Part shown: piece after piece, positions 29,861 to 43,109 of the stretch
How positions within the stretch are numbered: the first letter of the stretch is position 1
How the letters are laid out: the number at the start of each line of letters is the position of its first letter
Assembly (NCBI RefSeq): GCF_008831285.2
Contig: NC_045142.1
Location: 13,222,716-13,286,715, forward strand
Source: Nymphaea colorata
Taxonomy: Eukaryota > Streptophyta > Magnoliopsida > Nymphaeales > Nymphaeaceae
DNA length: 64,000 bases
Reading direction: 5' to 3'
The notes under the pieces: generated by a model
Database searches by the model: none
What the model was told of the DNA's origin: nothing
What the model saw: only the letters and a program-made list of their open reading frames with translations
Position numbers and translations under genes: made by a program

Positions 29861-32800
29861 ATGGCAACATCATCGACATCTTCAATGTCGAACAGAACTC
29901 TCAGCACTAACTTCAACTTTAACTAGGTGCCATCAAACTTTTTTTAGTTTCTCTCTATCAAACTTACAACAGATAATTATACGGTTTGGGCTGCTCAACT
30001 CAAACCCATCTCGATCACTTATGGAGGACTCATGTGTTATATTGATGGAACAAACCATTGTCCACCCAAAACTATTAGAAATTCTGAAGATGTTAATCCT
30101 AATTATATATTATGGTTAAAGCATGATCAACTTGTTTTAAGTTGGATTATTACCTCATTGAGTAAAAACGTCTTGTGTCAAATCATTGGCTTGGAAATTG
30201 CATATGAAGTCTGGTCTTTCTTAAAGAGATCATATGTCTCTCATTCTCATTCATGCATAATTCATCTTAGAGGTCAATTTTAGAATCTAAAGAAAGAAAA
30301 CAAGACAGTAGATGAATTTTAGCACGCAAAATCTATTGCGCAACAATTAACTATTGTCTCTAAACTTGTTGATGAAGATGACCTTATCATGCATTTATTG
30401 AAAGGACTGCCAAATGAGTATCAAGCTTTTAGGGTCTTAATGGAGATCCGATCTACACCAGTGACGTTGAAAGAGCTTCATGGTCTACTCTTGACTCAAG
30501 AACACAATATAATAAAGAGTATTGGTGTTGAAACTGATCAGCTGAATGCTTCTATTAATTTGACAAACAATGCTAGTTTCTTTTTCCACAATCAAAACCA
30601 TGGAGGATCACTTTATCGTGGTGGAAGTGGAAACCCTAGCGGCAATTTTAGAAGTCGTGGTGGCTGATCTCAAAGTAATTGACCTTGTATTGCTTGCCAA
30701 ATTTGTAAGAAACCTGGTCACTCTGCTCGCTCATGTTATCAACTTGTCTCTTATGCTCAAAATAATACACCTTTGGCACCAAAAGCATATCATGTGGCCC
30801 TTCACCAGAGCTCCACCAATGGTCAAAACTGGTATCCAGATTCTGGGGCATCACATCATGTGACCAGTGACTTGAACAACTTATCTCTACACTCTAAATA
30901 TCAAGGCAATGATGGTGTTCTTATTGGAGATGGATCAGGATTGGCTATTAACCACATTGGTTCTACTTTTTTTGACAGATTTGTCATGAGTAATATTCTT
31001 CATGTACCTAACATCTCTAAAAATCTCATGTCAATACACAAATTTGCGAAGGAGAATAATGTTTTCTTTGAATTTCACCCTTCTTGTTGTTATGTCAAGG
31101 ATCTCACCTCAAGAAAAGTGTTGCTCTAAGGTCAAAGTGAAGAAGGTTTATACAAATTGACCTTGAACAAGAACAAACAAGTCTTCACCACTAGAGATGT
31201 TGGCGTCAAGGACTCGGTTGACACTTAGCATAGACGTTTTGGTCATCTCTCTTTAAAGATTGTTATGAACATCTTGAATAATTTTGGTTTGTCTTATGAT
31301 GATTTTATGCAACATAAAGTATGTGAAGCTTGTCAAAAGGGTAAGAGTCATCGTCTACCCTTTAACAAGACTTCTACACCAGTACATGGATTCTTAGATA
31401 TTGTTTATTTTGAAGTTTGGGGCCCTACACCCATAACTAGTATTGATGGATATAGATATTATGCTTTATTTATTGATGCCTATTCAAAATATTCTTGGAT
31501 ATACCTTCTCAAGAACAAATCAGACTTATATGAAGTTTTCCAAAAGTTTAAATCGCATGTTGAGCTTGTTACGGGTGCAAAAATTAAATTTCTGCATTCA
31601 GATTGGGGTGTAGAATATCAAGGTCTTACTGGTTTTCTTGAATCAAATGGAATTGGACATAAGATTTCTTGTCCTCACACTCCAAAACAAAATGATGCAG
31701 TTGAAAGACATCATTGCCATGTTGTTAAAACCGAGCTCACTATGTTGGTTGATGATTGCGTGACAAAAAAGTATTGGTCTTATGCTTTTCATACAGCCAC
31801 AGAGTTTCCACCAAAAAAATTGGAGGACTGAGTCCATTTGAAGTCATGTTCAAAACCAAACCAGATTACAATTTCTTAAAAATCTTTGGATGTGCATGTT
31901 TCCCATGCTTGTGGTCGTACATGAAAAATAAATTTGAGCATAAATCTGAAAAATGTGTTTTTCTGGGCTATGCACCAAGGCATCATAGATATTTTTGTCT
32001 CAATCTCAGAACAGAAAGAATTTTTATATCATGTCATGTTATTTTTTATCAAAGTTGGTTCCCCTTCAATCAAAATGAAGAGAGATTTGACAAGAAAAAT
32101 TACAAAAAGGAAAGTCATGACAACCAGATTGTCACTATACAATATCCATTCTCTCAAAATGGTATTGATGACAATATTGAGAGGACACACGGAACTCCTA
32201 CTGGTGTTAATCAATCAAATGGTAAGATGAGAATCCAGATCAAAGTATGGCTCGTCAAGGTGAGAATGCAAATCAAAAGCACAACTCCTCCACCAATTCA
32301 CACAAGAACTCACCATATGACGATTAGATTCCAAGATAGCACGTTGAAACCAAAGGTTTACTCAACAAAACACTCTCTTCTATAGATGCTCTTAGCCAAG
32401 CACTCTCAGGATAAAGATAATATACAATTTCAAGAAGCAAACAATGATCCAAATTGGATCGCTGCTATGAGAAATGAAATTATTGCATTGAAGAAAAATC
32501 ATACTTGAACTCTTGTTCTTCGCACAAATGAGCAACATATTGTGGGATGCAAATGGATTTATAAGATAAAGCACAAAGCAGATGAAAGTTTAGAAAGATA
32601 CTAAGCGAGGCTGGTTGCGAAAGGATATAGTCAGCAAGAAAGAGTAGATTATTTCGAGACTTTTAGTCCTGTAGTTAAACCAACCACAATCAGAACTATT
32701 ACTTCCCTTGCTATCACACAAAATTGGTACTTAAGGCAGCTTGATATACAAAATGCTTTCCTTCATGAACACATCAATGAGAATGTTTATATGAATCAAC

Positions 32801-33925
32801 CACAAGGATTCAAAGACCCAAAATTCCCAAACTATGTTTGTAAACTTCAATGAGTCCTCTACGGACTCAAGCAAGCACCAAGAGCATGGTTTTCAAGACT
32901 CAGCCTCTTTCTTCAACAAATGAGATTCAAAGGTGCACAAATTGACAATTCTTTCTTCATTTTAAGACACGAAAATTATACGGATTTTATTCTTATATAT
33001 GTAGATGATATCATTATAACTGGAAATTCTCCAAGAAATGTGCAAGATCTTATACATAGGCTTGGACAAGAATTTGCATTAAAAGATCTTGGAGACTTAC
33101 ATTTTTTTTAGGCATTCAAGTTGAAAACCATAAGCAAAGAGTTCTATTATCTCAATGAAAGTATATTGGAAATTTATTGCGAAGAACAAAATTACTTGAT
33201 GCCAAAATTGCTAACTCTCTCGTGGCTGTCTCTCCACCACTGCATATTCACTCTGGTACAACTTTTCAATACCCAAGTATCTATGGAAGCACTTCAGTAT
33301 GTTACTCTTACTAGACCAAACATTTCCTTTGCAGCAAGCAAAGTCTGTCAATTTATGCATCCTCCGACTAACGAACATTGGAAAGCAGTCAAGAGAATTC
33401 TATGATACTTAAAGGGAACTATTGATTATGATTTTGTTATACACATAGGACAAGATTATTCCATAAATGCCTATTCTGACACAGACTGGGCAGGAGATCC
33501 ATATGATCAAAAATCCATTACAAGATATGTTGTTTTCATTGGACCAAATCTTATATCTTGGAGTGCGAAAAAACAATCCACGGTTTCAAGGTCGAGTACA
33601 GAATCAGAATATTGTGCTTTGGCAAACACTGTTACAAAAATAACTTGGCTACAATACCTACTCAAAGAACTTAATGTACCCAATTGTAGCACACAGAATA
33701 TATGGTGCGACAATATTGGAGCCACTTGCCTTGCATCACATCCAGTGTTTCATAACAAAAGTAAACACATAGAAATAGACTTACATTTTGTTGCAGATAA
33801 ATTAGCAAAGAAGGAACTTGCAATTAGCTACATTTCTACTCGAGATCAGATTGCAGATATATTCACTAAGCCCATAGCCAAAGATTGTCATGCTTTTATT
33901 TGTATCAAGCTCAACATCGAAAGTC
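29861..33925 (+). pseudogene. Copia-3 gag-pol with many stops and frameshifts
   Basis: gag 29861-30640 (WLKHDQLVLSWIITSLSKNV, MHLLKGLPNEYQAFRVL); zinc knuckle CQICKKPGHSARSC about 30695-30737; protease WYPDSGASHHVT about 30830; integrase 31225-31840, where the third catalytic region reads PKQNDAVERHH; RT 32450-33110 with LIYVDDIIITG at about 32993; RNase H 33470-33900 with AYSDTDWAG, SSTESEYCALA, WCDNIGA and HIEIDLHF, so all RNase H landmarks are present here, unlike in Copia-1 and -2. At least eight stops or shifts, for example near 30283, 31129, 31831, 32850 and 33110. Confidence 0.92.
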
Positions 33926-33965
33926 ATGCATTGATATTAAGTTGGACAAATCATGCGGCAAAGGA

Positions 33966-34313
33966 TGAGATAATACGCATAAGTTGGACAAATCTGATAA
34001 ATCTATTGTCAAGATGATACACTGCAATCAGTTGCCAAAAAATCAGGAGTTGCTGATGAAGAGGTCGACGTCCAAATCTCTTTATCTAAGGAAAGAGATA
34101 AAATAGGAAACAATATTTTGAATGAAACAAGTTGTATATCAACTCCATGATTTTATGAGTCAAAGATTGTGATTTATGTTCTTTAAATAGTAGAACCTTT
34201 ATTCTCTCATAACATATTGAAAAGAGAATAGAGAAACTTTGAGGACGTAGGTGATTTCAGCACCAAACCTTGTTAAAATTTCTTGGTAATTCTTGTTCAT
34301 ATCCTTCTTTACA
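33966..34313 (+). repeat. Copia-3 3' LTR
   Basis: 348 bp starting TGAGATAATACGCATAAG and ending CTTCTTTACA; many substitutions and short indels relative to the 5' LTR. Confidence 0.85.
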
Positions 34314-34639
34314 GTGAGAAATCCGGATCGTGTACTGACTTTAGTTCCTAACTTCAGAAATGGGGCGAGAATGGTGGTGGGTCGTCTTTCGTGGAAGAAG
34401 AAATTAGTTCAGTGCCAGTCTCATATCAGTAGCAGTATGTCAGCTACTTCTCTTTTTTTCCTCCTTAGGAGCTTTTTGTATATTTCCAATTATAGTCTGC
34501 CTGCAGAGGTTGTAAAGAGCTTTTTTTGTCCCTATTTTAAGGAATCCAAGAAGAAATTTGGTGAAATGTACTGTGAGTGCCCTTTTATCTCTCTGTCTTT
34601 TTGTATAGATTCATTTTGGAATAAAATTTGGGGAGAAGG
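34314..34639. other. Unassigned sequence between Copia-3 and Copia-4
   Basis: No recognised gene or mobile element. A weak plus-strand frame (34293-34670) overlaps the end of the LTR and is not supported. Confidence 0.5.
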
Positions 34640-34808
34640 AAATGGAATTTATCTTGAGAATCAAATTTAAGATAAGGTGAATAGCAACAAAGGAAAGAAG
34701 ATCGAGCCGTCCATTCAGCATTCTGTTATAAGAAATAAGAAAGAGGAATTTCATGAGAGATCTAAGGATCTGCCTTCTTGTAAATCTATCAGGTGAACGC
34801 AATGATCG

Positions 34809-35010
34809 ATATATATCTCATGGTGGTGTAACAAAAAATCATCAGCAATAACGTTGTAGTTTGATCTTTGTTATCGTGGATGTAGGGTACTACAACAAAA
34901 CCAAATGAGAGATATATATCTCATGGTTGTGTAACCAAAAATCATTATTAACATTTCAGTTTAAGCTTTGTTCTTATGGACGTAGGCTACTACAGCCGAA
35001 CCATATATCT
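34809..35010. repeat. About 103 bp imperfect tandem duplication in Copia-4 left LTR
   Basis: Both units start GATATATATCTCATGGT and end with a GTAGG-TACTACA-type stretch. Confidence 0.75.
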
Positions 35011-35462
35011 CTTGTATTATTTCTTCTCTTGCTCCATTTTTCTTTATGTTATATGCACCATATCCCTATCCTTGCACAATCAATATTTCTAACTTCATTT
35101 CACTCCAGTTGTCAGCAGACAATTTTCATTTCTGAAAAACACAGGTCTTTGCCCTGTCAAAAGCCAAGATCTACAAGGTTTTTTTTTTTCTTTTTTGGTG
35201 AGTCCCTGCCCCACCAGATACCAGATAATGTTATTAAGAAAGCACCCACAAATCATCTCTCAATCCTACTTATGATGCCTAGAGAAAAACCAACAAGCTT
35301 ATCAAAGGATGGATCAGTATTTCTCTATCAAGGAGTGTGCTTGGACTGGTAGTTGGGCTCGACATCTCTAGAGAAATTCAGAAGGCTCTTCTTGATCTAT
35401 ATGCACAAGAGTCTCGAGAGAGTGAGTTTCATCTCACCCATCTCATGACATCTCTCAAAGCA

Positions 35463-35730
35463 GCCATATGACATCCAACCAAGTGGCAACCAAGAAGATG
35501 ACCCCTACTCTACTTGGCAGCAACATAGAAATGATCATCATCCACTGACTGAAAATGTTCATGAGGCTGAACCACTTCCAGCATATTCTTATCATGATGA
35601 TGGACTGCAATATGACATCATCCAACCAAGTGGCAATCAAGAAAATGACCAAACACTCTACTTGGCAGCAACATAGAAATAATCATCATCCATGAAGTGA
35701 AAATGTTCATGAGGCTTAACAACTCTCAGC
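35463..35730. repeat. 147 bp imperfect tandem duplication inside Copia-4
   Basis: Two copies containing ATCCAACCAAGTGGCAA and CTACTTGGCAGCAACATAGA, in the linker between integrase and RT. Confidence 0.8.
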
Positions 35731-35749
35731 ATCTTCTTCTCAAACCATG

Positions 35750-37320
35750 GTTACTAGGTCCATCTTTGGCACCCACAAACCAATCCCAAGTATGCAAATC
35801 TTCATACATTATATCCTAACATCTCTAAAGAACCACAATCTACTCAATAGGCTCTAAATCAACCCGGCTAGAAAGAAGCTATGGATGAAGAAATGCGAGC
35901 CATAAAGAAAAATAAAACATGGAAACTTGCCTCATTCAATTCTAATATGAACCTGGTTGGATCAAAATGGGTATTCAAACTAAACTGAAGTCTAATGGAA
36001 TCCTCAACAAACTGAAAGCTCATCTAGTTGCAAGGGTTCCACTCAAGTAGAAGGGGTGGATTTTCATAAGACTTTATCACTTGTAGTACAACATGCTAGT
36101 ATTTATACAGTTGTCTCTATTGTAGTTACAAAATGGTGGGAAACTAGACAATTTGACATTAAAAATGCTTTTCTCCATGGATCCATTAGCGAAGAAATTT
36201 ATATGTGGCAACCATCGGGCTATAAAGATCCCTCAAAACTAAATATCGTTTGCAAATTACAACGCTCTCTCGATGGCCTTAGATAGGCATATAGAGCATG
36301 GTTTGCAAGGCTCAACTCTTTTTTTTTTTTTGTCTATGGTTTTACTTTTAGTTTGGCCGACCCATTGATGTTTATTTTTAAGCAAATTTTAAAGCTTTTA
36401 ATCCTTCTAGTATGTGTCAATGACATGGTGCTCATCAGTAATTGTTGATAATCTTAGAAAAATGTGTTTAAAATTTTCACCAGCAGTTTCTCAGAAAGCA
36501 TCTTGGGTGTCATGCTTATTTTCTAGGGATAGAGGTGACATAGAACTCACATGAGATTTTATTATGTCAAGCAAAACATGTGAAAGATATTTCAGAAAGA
36601 GATAGATTGGAAGAATGCAAACAAGCAAACACTCATATGCCATAAGTTGCTAGATCAAGGAGATGTGAAGTTTCATAATCCCAAGCTTTAGAAAATTCGT
36701 TGGGTCACTTCAATATCTTACATTATCAAGACCTAAATTTTTTTTTGCTTGTGAGCCAGTTTAGGTACCACCTTTGGAGAAGCCTTATCAAGCTATAAAA
36801 CGTAGATTAAGATACATTAAAAGATCAGTTAACATGGATCTTCAAATTATTCATCAAAGTGGACTTGGTTTATATGTTTTTTATACTCATATGGGCTGGT
36901 TGCCAACAAACCAAGAGGTCGACTGCTAGGTTTTGTATTTTTATGGGGCCCAATTATGTTGGAGTGCCAAGAAACAACACATTGTTGCTCATTCAAATGC
37001 AAAGCCGAGTATAGGGCCATGGCTTCAATGGTCGTGGAGTTAGTTGGATCCAATATTTGTTGAAGGACCTTGGAATTCAGTTGAACAAAATGCTAATTTT
37101 ATTTTACGATAATAATAGTATTTTTGCATTATATAATTCTGAATTTTTCATAATTGAAGCAAACATATTCAAATGGATTTTCACTATGTGAGGGAACAAG
37201 TTGCTCAAGGAGGCATGTGCATGAAGTATATCAAGTCTAAATTTTAGATTGCAGATATTTTTAGGAAAGCTTTGGCCAAGGATAAATTTCACTAGTTAAG
37301 ATTCAAACTTGGACTACAAC
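35750..37320 (+). pseudogene. Copia-4 RT and RNase H remnants
   Basis: MVTRSIFGTHKPIPS linker near 35750; WKEAMDEEMRAIKKNKTWKL near 35870; the best RT block at 36056-36286 (FHKTLSLVVQHASIYTVVSI, RQFDIKNAFLHGSISEEIYM, VCKLQRSLDGL). The YVDD equivalent near 36420 reads like CVNDMV. RNase H traces with KCKAEYRAMASMVVEL near 37000. Many stops. Confidence 0.85.
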
Positions 37321-37555
37321 AGTGGCTCAGTTTGAGAGGGAATATTAAAGACAGAAGTAAATCGGATGTCATTACAATCAAGGAAGAATAAATAGCTAGA
37401 CTTACAAACAATCAAGGAAACATAATTTATCTTGAGAATCAAAGGCAAGATAGGGTGAATGACAACAAAGGAAAGAAGATTTCACCTTCCATTCAATGTT
37501 TTGTTATGAGAGATAAGATAGAGGTATTTCATGTGTGATCTAAGGATATGCCTAA

Positions 37556-40500
37556 TAGAATTGAAAAAAGATAGCAGAGAGAGAGAGATTTTATATGGTT
37601 CAGACAATGTGTCCTATGTCCACAAAGTTTTTCACTTTGATTAATTTTCTCTCATCATCAAATCACATGTTGTTACATGGGCAATTTTAATAAACTTTAC
37701 TAAAGAGTCATTGCCATCAGATCTTGCATTTATTTCTTTCCTTGAGTAAGATGTTGAATCTTCCTATCATTCTATTCTTCAACGTTATTTCCTTCAAATT
37801 CTTTGTTTTCCTTTGAGTTGGCATGCTATTTTCTTCAATTGTATTGTTTCTCCTTTTGGATGATTTTGACATTGAGCCTTTACAGTCTGATGAGGCATGT
37901 GCATTCATTTGCCAAGTATTGACTACTTAATTTATGCCAATTGGTGGTTGTTGCTTGCTATCATCCCCCCTCAAGCTTACCGAAACTGACAAGGTGAACT
38001 TGATTAAATGCAATTTTGGAATAGGGACATTATGGTATTGTTTTATCAGTGGCTTTGTGAAACTGTGGATGAAACATATTTGATCTATCATTTTTCCTTT
38101 GTTGAGTTTCTTTTTGAAAAAGTGTAGATCGATTTCAATATGTTTGTTCTATTGTGATAGACATGGTGTGACACAAGATAGGTGGATCCAATGTTGTTAC
38201 ACCACACCACAGGACATGTTTAGCTTCATTTTTTTCTCCTAATTCATTTAAAAGAAATTAAATCCATATAATTTCTGCAAGAACACTGGTGATGGACTTA
38301 TACTTTGAATATGTACTGGACCTTGATACAACGTTATGTTTTTCTACACTCCAAGCCACTAAATTATGTCCAATGAATGTTGTATAGTCTCTTATAAATC
38401 TTCAATCATCTGTGCATCTAGCCTATTCAACATCAATATAGGTTGTCATATTTAAATAAGTGGGATTCTTGAGAAGAAGATAATGATCAATTGCATGCTT
38501 TAAGTATATGAGAATTCTTTTTACTACCACTTAATGTTCATCATTAGGAACATGCGTAAATTGAAGTCATGAAAGCTATATCTGGTCAGGTCATTGTAGT
38601 GTACTGGAGAGCTCCCATAGTAGTTCTATATAATTGGATTATTGAACTTTGCCATAGAGTGAGGTGTCTTTGTCACAGAGTGAGGCGTCAGAGATGGATT
38701 TGTAGCCATAGGTGCAAGATAGGTTTGGCATCCACCATATTTGTTCGCTTGAGAAGATTGACTGTGGACCTTTGTTGTGATAAGACCATTCCTTGACAAG
38801 TGTGGTTCACTTCAATTCCAGTAAAACTGTGGAACTCTCCTAAGTCTAATTGCAAATTCATTCTCAAAGGCAAGCATCAACTTTCTTACATGATCGTCAA
38901 AGTTTCTTGTTACAATATTATCATCCACATACATAAGAATATATGCAATAATATTTTCTATTGCATATATTAAAAGTGATGTGCCTATGTGTGCTCTTTA
39001 AAGCCCATTTTGTGTAAAAAGAGACTCACTTAGTGAACTAGGCTCTTTGTGCTTGTTTTAGACCATACAAAGTTTTCTGTAATTTGGAAAATGAAAATTT
39101 TCAAAACCAGATGGCTGGCTCATATAGCTTCTTCATTCAGGGTGTTGTGAAGAAAAGCATTTTGCACATCTAATTGTCTCATTTTCCAGGTGCTTGAGTG
39201 CAATAGTCAATACTATTCTAATGGTTGTAGGTTTCATGACCGGGTTGAAGATTTATTCCTATTTTTTGCTGTACTCTTTTGCTACAAGTCTTGGTTTATA
39301 TCACTTCAATGTTCCATCAGCTTTTCTTTTTATTTTGAAAACCCATTTACATCCTACAATGTGCTTTGCACTTTTTGAAGGGACTAAAATCCAAATCTAA
39401 TTCCACAATAATGTCTTTTATTCACTTTTCATTTCTTCTTTCCAATTCTTATTCTCTAATGCTCCACCAATTGTAATTGGTTCAGTTCCTTGTGAAAAGG
39501 TTGAGGTCATTTCTAAGGGGTATTTGGTACAAGAATGAATATAGTTTGGATATGGTTTTACTATACTTTGCAGGGAACAAGTGACCATTTGGTGAATTAT
39601 GGATGGGTTTGCATCAAATTGAGATAGATCTAGATTTAAATCTTCTTTTTTGGTCATTGGGATCTATATTGCCATGAGCATTGGTAAGATTTTCTTCTTC
39701 TCCAGTTGAGGTATTGAATATGGGACTTTAATCACTATAGTCTCGGGTGTTTTCATGGCATTCAGTTGATGAGATATGCAGCGCAAGAGAATGCGTATGA
39801 GCAATAACATTTTGGAATGTTGGCCTCTATCATGAGAGCCAATTGGTTTCAATAATAAGGTGGTGACGTCTCTCTAAGGTTCCATATTGCTCTGGCATAT
39901 GTGGGCAAGCAATTCTTTGCCTGATACTACATTCATTCAAAAAGGATTTCAATATTTGATACTCTCCACCACCATCAGTGTGAAGGTATTTAATTTTTGT
40001 AACATATAACATTCTCAACAAAGAACTTAAAACCATGCAATTCATTTAAAGTGAGGTTCCTTTCCAGTTTCCGTATTGATTTTGAATTTCATGTACTCAG
40101 GCAGTAGATCTTTGAGTATGTGAAGGACCAAATCATCTCTATCCACTAGTTTGGATGGGTGTGCTATACTCTTGGCCTTATGAGTATAGGCATCCATATT
40201 CATTGACCCCTTTGAGATCTTGAAGCTAATACTTTACTTGTAGGATCCTTTATCTAGAATGAGTTGCGTACTAGTTCTTTAAGTATTTCCAAATTTCAGC
40301 AGAAGTATTTAACCCTACAAGTTGGGTATCGATCCTCTCTAAGAGCGATGATTTAATTCACCCATTAAGAGCTGACCTTGACATAGTAATTGCAAATAGT
40401 TTTGGTTTATAACTTTGGTTTGAATATCAGACTTCAGCAAAGCAAGGTTAGTGCCATCAATGAAGCCTTTAAGGTCATACAAGATTAATAGATGGGTAAA

Positions 40501-40766
40501 CTGAGCTTTCCAAACTGAGATTCCCAAATTATATAGCAATCTTGAGTTTGATACACAAACGATGCTGCAGACCATTTGGATGCATGAAGGAGGATGAAAG
40601 GCTTGTACTAGTATTTAGGTTGCTTAAAGGAACTGAGCTTTATGAGGGATTGGATGATGAAGCCATGATCTTTGAAACATATGATGAAGATGTCTAAGAG
40701 ACTGTTACAATTTAGGAACTAGAATATTGAATACGTCCACTAAAAATCTCCATTGGCTCTGATACC
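37556..40766 (-). mobile_element. Degraded Copia element (Copia-5), 5' LTR side unclear
   Basis: On the minus strand: a primer-site complement GGCTCTGATACC at 40755-40766, gag 40339-40600, integrase 39830-40045, linker near 39420-39660, RT pieces 38690-39190, and a polypurine tract complement TCCCCCCTCAAGCTT at 37964-37978. The left LTR would be about 37556-37963. The matching right LTR was not found; from 40768 a different long LTR begins. Protease and zinc knuckle are missing. Confidence 0.72.
38569..40600 (-). pseudogene. Copia-5 gag-pol remnants
   Basis: gag: VWKAQFTHLLILYDLKGFID at about 40450-40520. Integrase: IKYLHTDGGGEYQILKSFLN, ACPHMPEQYGTLERRHH at 39830-40045 (the middle Asp and the Glu region are visible). 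RT: LGEFHSFTGIEVNHTCQGMV and LLKRTNMVDAKPIL at 38690-38873, with weaker RT traces at 38880-39190. All frames are broken. Confidence 0.82.
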
Positions 40767-41721
40767 TGTTTGCATTCCAAAATTTTCATTGGTTTTGGAG
40801 TGTTCCAGAAAAATAAGGTTTTGTTTTGAAAGAGGAAAGAAAGAGACTCGACCATCGGTATGAGAATCAATCGTTCCCTTTGCCTTTACCGGGGGTAATC
40901 AATCCAAGGGCTATGTTTATCATTGATGCATTTTTTTTGGCTTAAACATCTTTTTTATTCTATATGTGGTGTAGAAGAATATTGGAAGTTTGATGTTTCA
41001 AACTTTTGAAAAGGTTATTGAACAATTACTTGAGAATGTGAAACATTCTGATAAAAACTAAAGTTGAGAAATCTTTTAAATATCATTTGAAAAGCTTGGG
41101 GAATCACTTTGAAGTCATTTTAGTGTTCTCTTAAGACTTTAAGTAGGCTTGAAATTTTACTCTAATTCAGTTACCACCTAGTTAGAGCTCTATCTCATCT
41201 TGCTTAAATTCTATTAGAGATGTGTTTGTGCTTATTTATGATATTTAGTGGAAGTGAATGCATGGATGCATCAATCCTAAGATGAATAGAAGAAAAATGA
41301 CTCATTCCTACCACAATATTCATCTAAGGCATTCCTACCATAATATACATAAAAGATTTTTATTTTTATAGTTATCATATATAAGAAAGAAAAGTTTTTT
41401 AAAATGGATTGGGATTATAGACCATCAAGCATGAATCCAATATTGGATCATTACTTGAGTTGTGGTCTTAATGAAGTCGGTAAATGAAAAATTAAAATCT
41501 TAAATGGTAAGATATTGGAAGAATGAAAAAGATGAAGGACTACATCGAAAGAGGGATATAGAGAAAGAAAATGATCTTGAAAATCATAAAATCACATGTT
41601 TTGAAAAATAAAGATATGTATTTGTATACATATATGAAAGCTTATGAAAATAATGTTATATCAAGTAGAGAATAGAAGATCATTTTAGAAAGAGAAAGAG
41701 AAATTTTAAAATGAAATACAC

Positions 41722-41842
<121 letters not shown>

Positions 41843-42479
41843 TTTATAAAAGTATGTTAAATCATAGAAAGAGAAACAACAAATAAAGATATTCTTGTGC
41901 ATGCATATGTATATAACATGTATATATGCATACGTTTTCATGAATATGAAAATCAAGGAATGATTTGAAAATAGTCGACTTCAAATTTGATATAGGCCGG
42001 AAGGGAGCTTGGACTCATGCAAAAGCCTAAACTAAGTCTCCAAGGCTGCATTAGAGAGATTTCTTTTGAAAATGTTTTGAAAAATATGATTTATATAAAA
42101 ACATAGAATATTATGATTTAATTTGCCACAAGGGGTATATTTCTTCTACCATTGGGTATGAAAGGAAACAAATCATACAATAAGATGTTTATTAAGGTTG
42201 TAAATGGGATGATTAAAAGGAAACTAACGCGAAATGTCATGTAAATGCATATTAACATGTACACATTAGTGAGGTTTCCCTGGGTTGGACAAGTCCCAAC
42301 ATCAAAAATCAATATGAAGATAAAGAATCCTCAAACGACACTCTCATTCTCACCATACATTCACATATAGACGGAAAACCAAACAACTATGCATGGGTGA
42401 TACATGGACAATATTCAAGGAAGGAAAGAGAAAGAGAGAGAGAGAGAGAGAGAAGATGATAGGAAGAGAAAGATTCAAC

Positions 42480-42810
42480 TAGAAAGGAGGGCATAATATA
42501 ACTATGAAATAAAGGATCATCTCATCTTTCCATGCTCCCGGTGAACTTGAGCATAGCCTTTTTTTTCTAAGAAGAGATTGAGTGTTATCTCCTTTGACCA
42601 TAGGAAGATGAAGATGAGAAAAAAATGAAGAAAGGAAGACAATGCTACATTCAATAAAAGGGAAAACATGATTCAATCATGAAATGAAAGATTATCTCTT
42701 CTTTCAATGCTCCTGGTGCACTTGTGCATAGCCTCTTCTCTCTAAAAAGAGGTTAAGTGTTATCTCCTTTGGCCATGGGGAGATGAAGAAGAGAGGAAAA
42801 TGAAGAAAGA
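42480..42810. repeat. About 174 bp imperfect tandem duplication
   Basis: Both units carry GAAAT-AAAG-AT-ATCTC, GCATAGCCT and GTGTTATCTCCTTTG. It lies in the presumed transcribed part of the long LTR. A GA run (42430-42453) precedes it. Confidence 0.8.
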
Positions 42811-43109
42811 AAGAGATGAGATATTGATTACATACCTCTAGTGAGAATAACTTTTGGAAAAATGAACACCTTAGATTGAAGATCCCCTTGAGTGAAGCTT
42901 CAAGATGATGCCTCCAAGAGGGTTGTGGCTTGCTCCAAGTTGTAGAAGAGTGGAAAGAGGAAGAGAGAGAGAGAAAGAGCTCAAGAGAAACCCTACGTCT
43001 GCAAGTGATAATACTGTAGGGTTTCTCCGAAGGCCAACTCTTGCCCAAGAGGGGGGAAGTGGGGGTATTTATAAAAGATTTTGGAACCAAAACCCTAAAT
43101 TTGAATTTT

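Larger units (their letters stand above)
29010..34313 (+). mobile_element. Degraded Copia LTR retrotransposon (Copia-3)
   Basis: LTRs at 29010-29345 and 33966-34313, about 85-90% alike by eye, TG...ACA ends, primer site TGGTATTAGAGC directly after the left LTR, and gag-PR-INT-RT-RNase H homology in order on the plus strand. No target duplication was found (AAGAA on the left, GTGAG on the right), so one boundary may be misplaced or the element recombined. A different Copia lineage from Copia-1 and -2. Confidence 0.9.
34640..37555 (+). mobile_element. Degraded Copia element (Copia-4), internally deleted
   Basis: Direct repeats 34640-34775 and about 37412-37550 are LTR remnants (TTTATCTTGAGAATCAA, GACAACAAAGGAAAGAAGAT-like). 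The 3' LTR is preceded by TTTGAGAGGGAATATTAAAG, a polypurine tract and LTR start near 37338-37350. The interior has only the integrase-RT linker, RT and RNase H. The left LTR contains an imperfect 103 bp tandem duplication (34809-35010). Confidence 0.75.
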
